Source: Candidatus Magasanikiibacteriota bacterium
Lineage (GTDB): Bacteria > Patescibacteriota > Patescibacteriia > Magasanikbacterales > 2-02-FULL-50-9b
NCBI GenBank assembly: GCA_026396555.1
Contig: JAPLWO010000038.1
Span: 1-9,134, forward strand
Length of the DNA stretch: 9,134 bases
Reading direction: 5' to 3'
The notes under the pieces are model-generated. The model was given only the letters and a program-made list of their open reading frames with translations, did not search any database and had not been told where the DNA came from. Made by a program: the position numbers and the translations under genes. How positions within the stretch are numbered: position 1 is the first letter of the stretch; each line of letters begins with the position of its first letter. This document shows positions 7,649-9,134 of this stretch, piece after piece.

Positions 7649-8018
7649 TTTTACGAAAAGTTTTGTGTTCGCAGCGCGCGGAATTAAAACGGTGTGGAAA
7701 GAAGAACGAAGTTTTCGCGTGCAAGTTTTAGGCGCGATCGCTGTTTGTTTTTTGATGGCTACATTCTCGTTGAAGCCGTGGGAATATATTGTGCTGACGT
7801 TAACGATCGCGGGCGTGCTGATTTTAGAAATTGTGAATACTGTTGTCGAACGTTTTGTCGACATGGTAAAACCACGACTACATAGTTACGTCGGATCGAT
7901 AAAAGATATGATGGCAGGCGCTGTTTTATTGATGAGTTTCGCTGCAACAATTATCGGCGCAATCATTTTTATTCCACACATCATCGCATTTGTGATACAA
8001 TACGCACATGAAATTTAA
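7626..8018 (+). CDS. dgkA: Undecaprenol/diacylglycerol kinase, DgkA family
   Basis: A 130-residue integral membrane kinase of the small prokaryotic DAGK family. In Gram-positive relatives it phosphorylates undecaprenol to recycle the cell-wall lipid carrier; E. coli DgkA phosphorylates diacylglycerol. The motif LEIVNTVVERFVDM (E68, N71, E75, D79) matches the E-L-L-N-x-x-I-E-x-x-V-D active-site block. KEERSFRVQ (E26/E27) matches the N-terminal glutamate motif, and H86 plus KDMMAGAVLL (K93, D94) match the H-x(5-7)-K-D-x-x-A-x-A-V-L-L block. Three transmembrane helices are visible (about 32-50, 52-72, 95-124). The start overlaps ybeY by 23 bases; a second in-frame ATG at 7632 is equally plausible. 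The ybeY-dgkA pairing is also known from Firmicutes and favours undecaprenol as substrate, by inference. Confidence 0.93.
   Translation: MNMKALSSFTKSFVFAARGIKTVWKEERSFRVQVLGAIAVCFLMATFSLKPWEYIVLTLTIAGVLILEIVNTVVERFVDMVKPRLHSYVGSIKDMMAGAVLLMSFAATIIGAIIFIPHIIAFVIQYAHEI
7973..8001 (+). promoter_or_regulatory. Predicted extended -10 promoter for leaderless ftsA mRNA
   Basis: A -10 hexamer TACAAT (7996-8001, five of six bases of TATAAT) is preceded by TG one base upstream (7993-7994), forming an extended -10. A -35-like TCCACA (7973-7978, four of six bases of TTGACA) lies 17 bases upstream. Six bases separate the -10 from the A of the ftsA ATG at 8008, so transcription would be expected to start at or next to the start codon. 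That fits a leaderless mRNA and the absence of a Shine-Dalgarno motif. It lies inside the end of dgkA. Prediction only. Confidence 0.45.
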
Positions 8019-9134
8019 TGCACGACCAACTTTGATTACGGGAATTGATGTCGGCTCTTCAGCCGTACGTATCGCCGTCGGTCAAATCGTGCAACAAGGA
8101 AACGGGCAGCTGTTACAAATTTTAGGATGTGCGGAAGTTCCTGCAGAAGGAATTCACAAAGGAATTATTACCAGTATTGATGACGCAGTGTCTTCGGTAA
8201 CTGCATGCTTGGAACGTGTTGAACGTCTGGCAGGCGCGGAAATTGGTCGCGCGGTTGTTGGCATTTCTGGCAGTCATATTTTATCCCAACAAAGTAAAGG
8301 TGTTGTTGCAATTGCAAAATCTGATGGAGAAATTACGGAAGATGATGTTGCGCGCGCGATTGAAGCGGCGCGAACAGTTGCAACGCCGGTGAACTACGAA
8401 ATTTTGCACGTGATTCCAAAAACATTTACCGTTGACGGTCAAGGCGGGATTAAAGATCCGACTGGAATGACGGGGGTGCGTCTCGAAGTTGATGCACAAA
8501 TCATCCAAGGTGTTTCGTCGCAAATAAAAAACATGAGCCGTGTTGTGTATCGAACTGGTTTGGAAATTGATGCGATGGTATTAACAATTTTGGCGAGTGC
8601 GGATATTGTAACAACTGATCGACAAAAAGAATTAGGTGTTGCGGTGGTGAATATTGGCGCGGCGACGACGAGTATCGCAGTGTTTGAAGAAGGGGATGTG
8701 TTGCATACAGCGATTTTGCCGATTGGGTCGGAGCATATTACATCGGATATTGCGATTGGACTTCGAACATCGATCGATGTTGCGGAACGCGTGAAAGTTG
8801 AATATGGAACTGCGCTGCCGAAAATGGTTGGAAAAAAAGAAGAAATTTTTTTGGCGGAATTGGGCGCGGCAGAACAGGAAGTTGTTGATCGAAAATACGT
8901 TGCGGAAATTATCGAAGCGCGTGTTGAAGAAATTTTTAGAAAAATCGATAAAGAATTGCGCGCGATTGAACGATCAGGACTGCTTCCTGCAGGAATTTTA
9001 TTTACGGGTGGTGGCGCGCGGCTAGATGGATTGGTGGAACTCGCAAAAAAAGAATTGCGATTGCCTGCAGCGCTTGGATATCCGATGGACATTACAAGTT
9101 TGTCAGAAAAAGTGAATGATCTAGCATTTACATC
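8008..9134 (+). CDS. ftsA: Cell division protein FtsA, 3' partial
   Basis: An actin-like ATPase that tethers FtsZ filaments to the inner membrane and recruits the divisome. The frame runs from the ATG at 8008, 11 bases inside dgkA, to the right edge without a stop: 375 residues of an expected 400-420. The C-terminal membrane-targeting helix is therefore not visible. Landmarks: phosphate-1 GIDVGSSAVRIAVG (12-25); the FtsA-specific 1C subdomain (about 85-165), including NYEILHVIPKTFTVDGQGG and DPTGMTGVRLEVD; a phosphate-2 region VVNIGAATTSIAVF (213-226); ILPIGSEHITSDIAIGL (237-252) with AERVKVEYG (259-267); and the adenosine motif FTGGGARLDGL (332-342). Phosphate-2 has N215 and S222 where FtsA usually has aspartates. 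PilM is related, but the 1C sequence favours FtsA. ftsZ would be expected next, outside the window. Confidence 0.95.
   Translation, partial: MKFNARPTLITGIDVGSSAVRIAVGQIVQQGNGQLLQILGCAEVPAEGIHKGIITSIDDAVSSVTACLERVERLAGAEIGRAVVGISGSHILSQQSKGVVAIAKSDGEITEDDVARAIEAARTVATPVNYEILHVIPKTFTVDGQGGIKDPTGMTGVRLEVDAQIIQGVSSQIKNMSRVVYRTGLEIDAMVLTILASADIVTTDRQKELGVAVVNIGAATTSIAVFEEGDVLHTAILPIGSEHITSDIAIGLRTSIDVAERVKVEYGTALPKMVGKKEEIFLAELGAAEQEVVDRKYVAEIIEARVEEIFRKIDKELRAIERSGLLPAGILFTGGGARLDGLVELAKKELRLPAALGYPMDITSLSEKVNDLAFT

Noticed and set aside
8439..9092. 217-codon open frame on the minus strand
   Set aside because: It is fully antisense to ftsA, whose motifs are unambiguous; the Ser/Thr-rich translation is typical of a shadow frame.
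1..9134. Alternative genetic code with UGA read as glycine, as in some CPR lineages
   Set aside because: None of the supported coding frames contains an internal TGA, and TGA at 7227-7229 ends a gene exactly where ybeY begins.

Overview
The window reads as one strand-uniform, tightly packed block from an AT-leaning bacterial genome. It most likely comes from a member of the Candidatus Patescibacteria (CPR), in the broad Parcubacteria group. Evidence for this: a giant cysteine-rich surface protein with Ig-like modules and Myxococcus-type disulfide repeats; several small single-pass membrane proteins with Pro/Thr/Ala-rich linkers and thrombospondin type 3 (TSP3) calcium-binding repeats; a ybeY-dgkA-ftsA order; near-zero intergenic spacing; and no Shine-Dalgarno motif in front of any start. 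The standard code fits: the real frames have no internal TGA, and TGA ends one of them. The taxon is an inference, because the window has no rRNA or ribosomal protein gene.

Layout, all on the + strand. (1) 1-4718: 3' portion of a giant secreted protein, open through the left edge, so its true start lies outside. Visible modules in order: a Big_2-like Ig domain, a Big_5-like Ig domain, another Ig-like stretch, a segment resembling the globular head of a type IV pilin, a six-copy CGDG...CD cysteine-repeat region, and a C-terminal beta-rich region with no anchor. (2) 4726-5163, 5174-6001 and 6009-7229: three consecutive single-pass membrane proteins sharing one plan (N-terminal tail, one transmembrane helix, linker, TSP3 repeats). 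The third also carries a C-terminal PsbP-like domain. (3) 7226-7648 ybeY (rRNA-maturation endoribonuclease), 7626-8018 dgkA (undecaprenol/diacylglycerol kinase) and 8008-9134 ftsA (actin-like division protein, cut by the right edge).

Gaps are 7, 10 and 7 bases between the first four genes; the last three junctions overlap by 4, 23 and 11 bases. The block could therefore be one transcription unit, with translational coupling in place of Shine-Dalgarno initiation. A good extended -10 promoter sits just before ftsA, at the distance expected for a leaderless ftsA mRNA. The upstream half appears to build a cell-surface apparatus (disulfide-rich giant protein plus calcium-binding membrane proteins). 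The downstream half is housekeeping: RNA maturation, lipid-carrier recycling and division. No stretch over 300 bases lacks a gene, and I see no tRNA, rRNA, CRISPR, insertion sequence or clear terminator.
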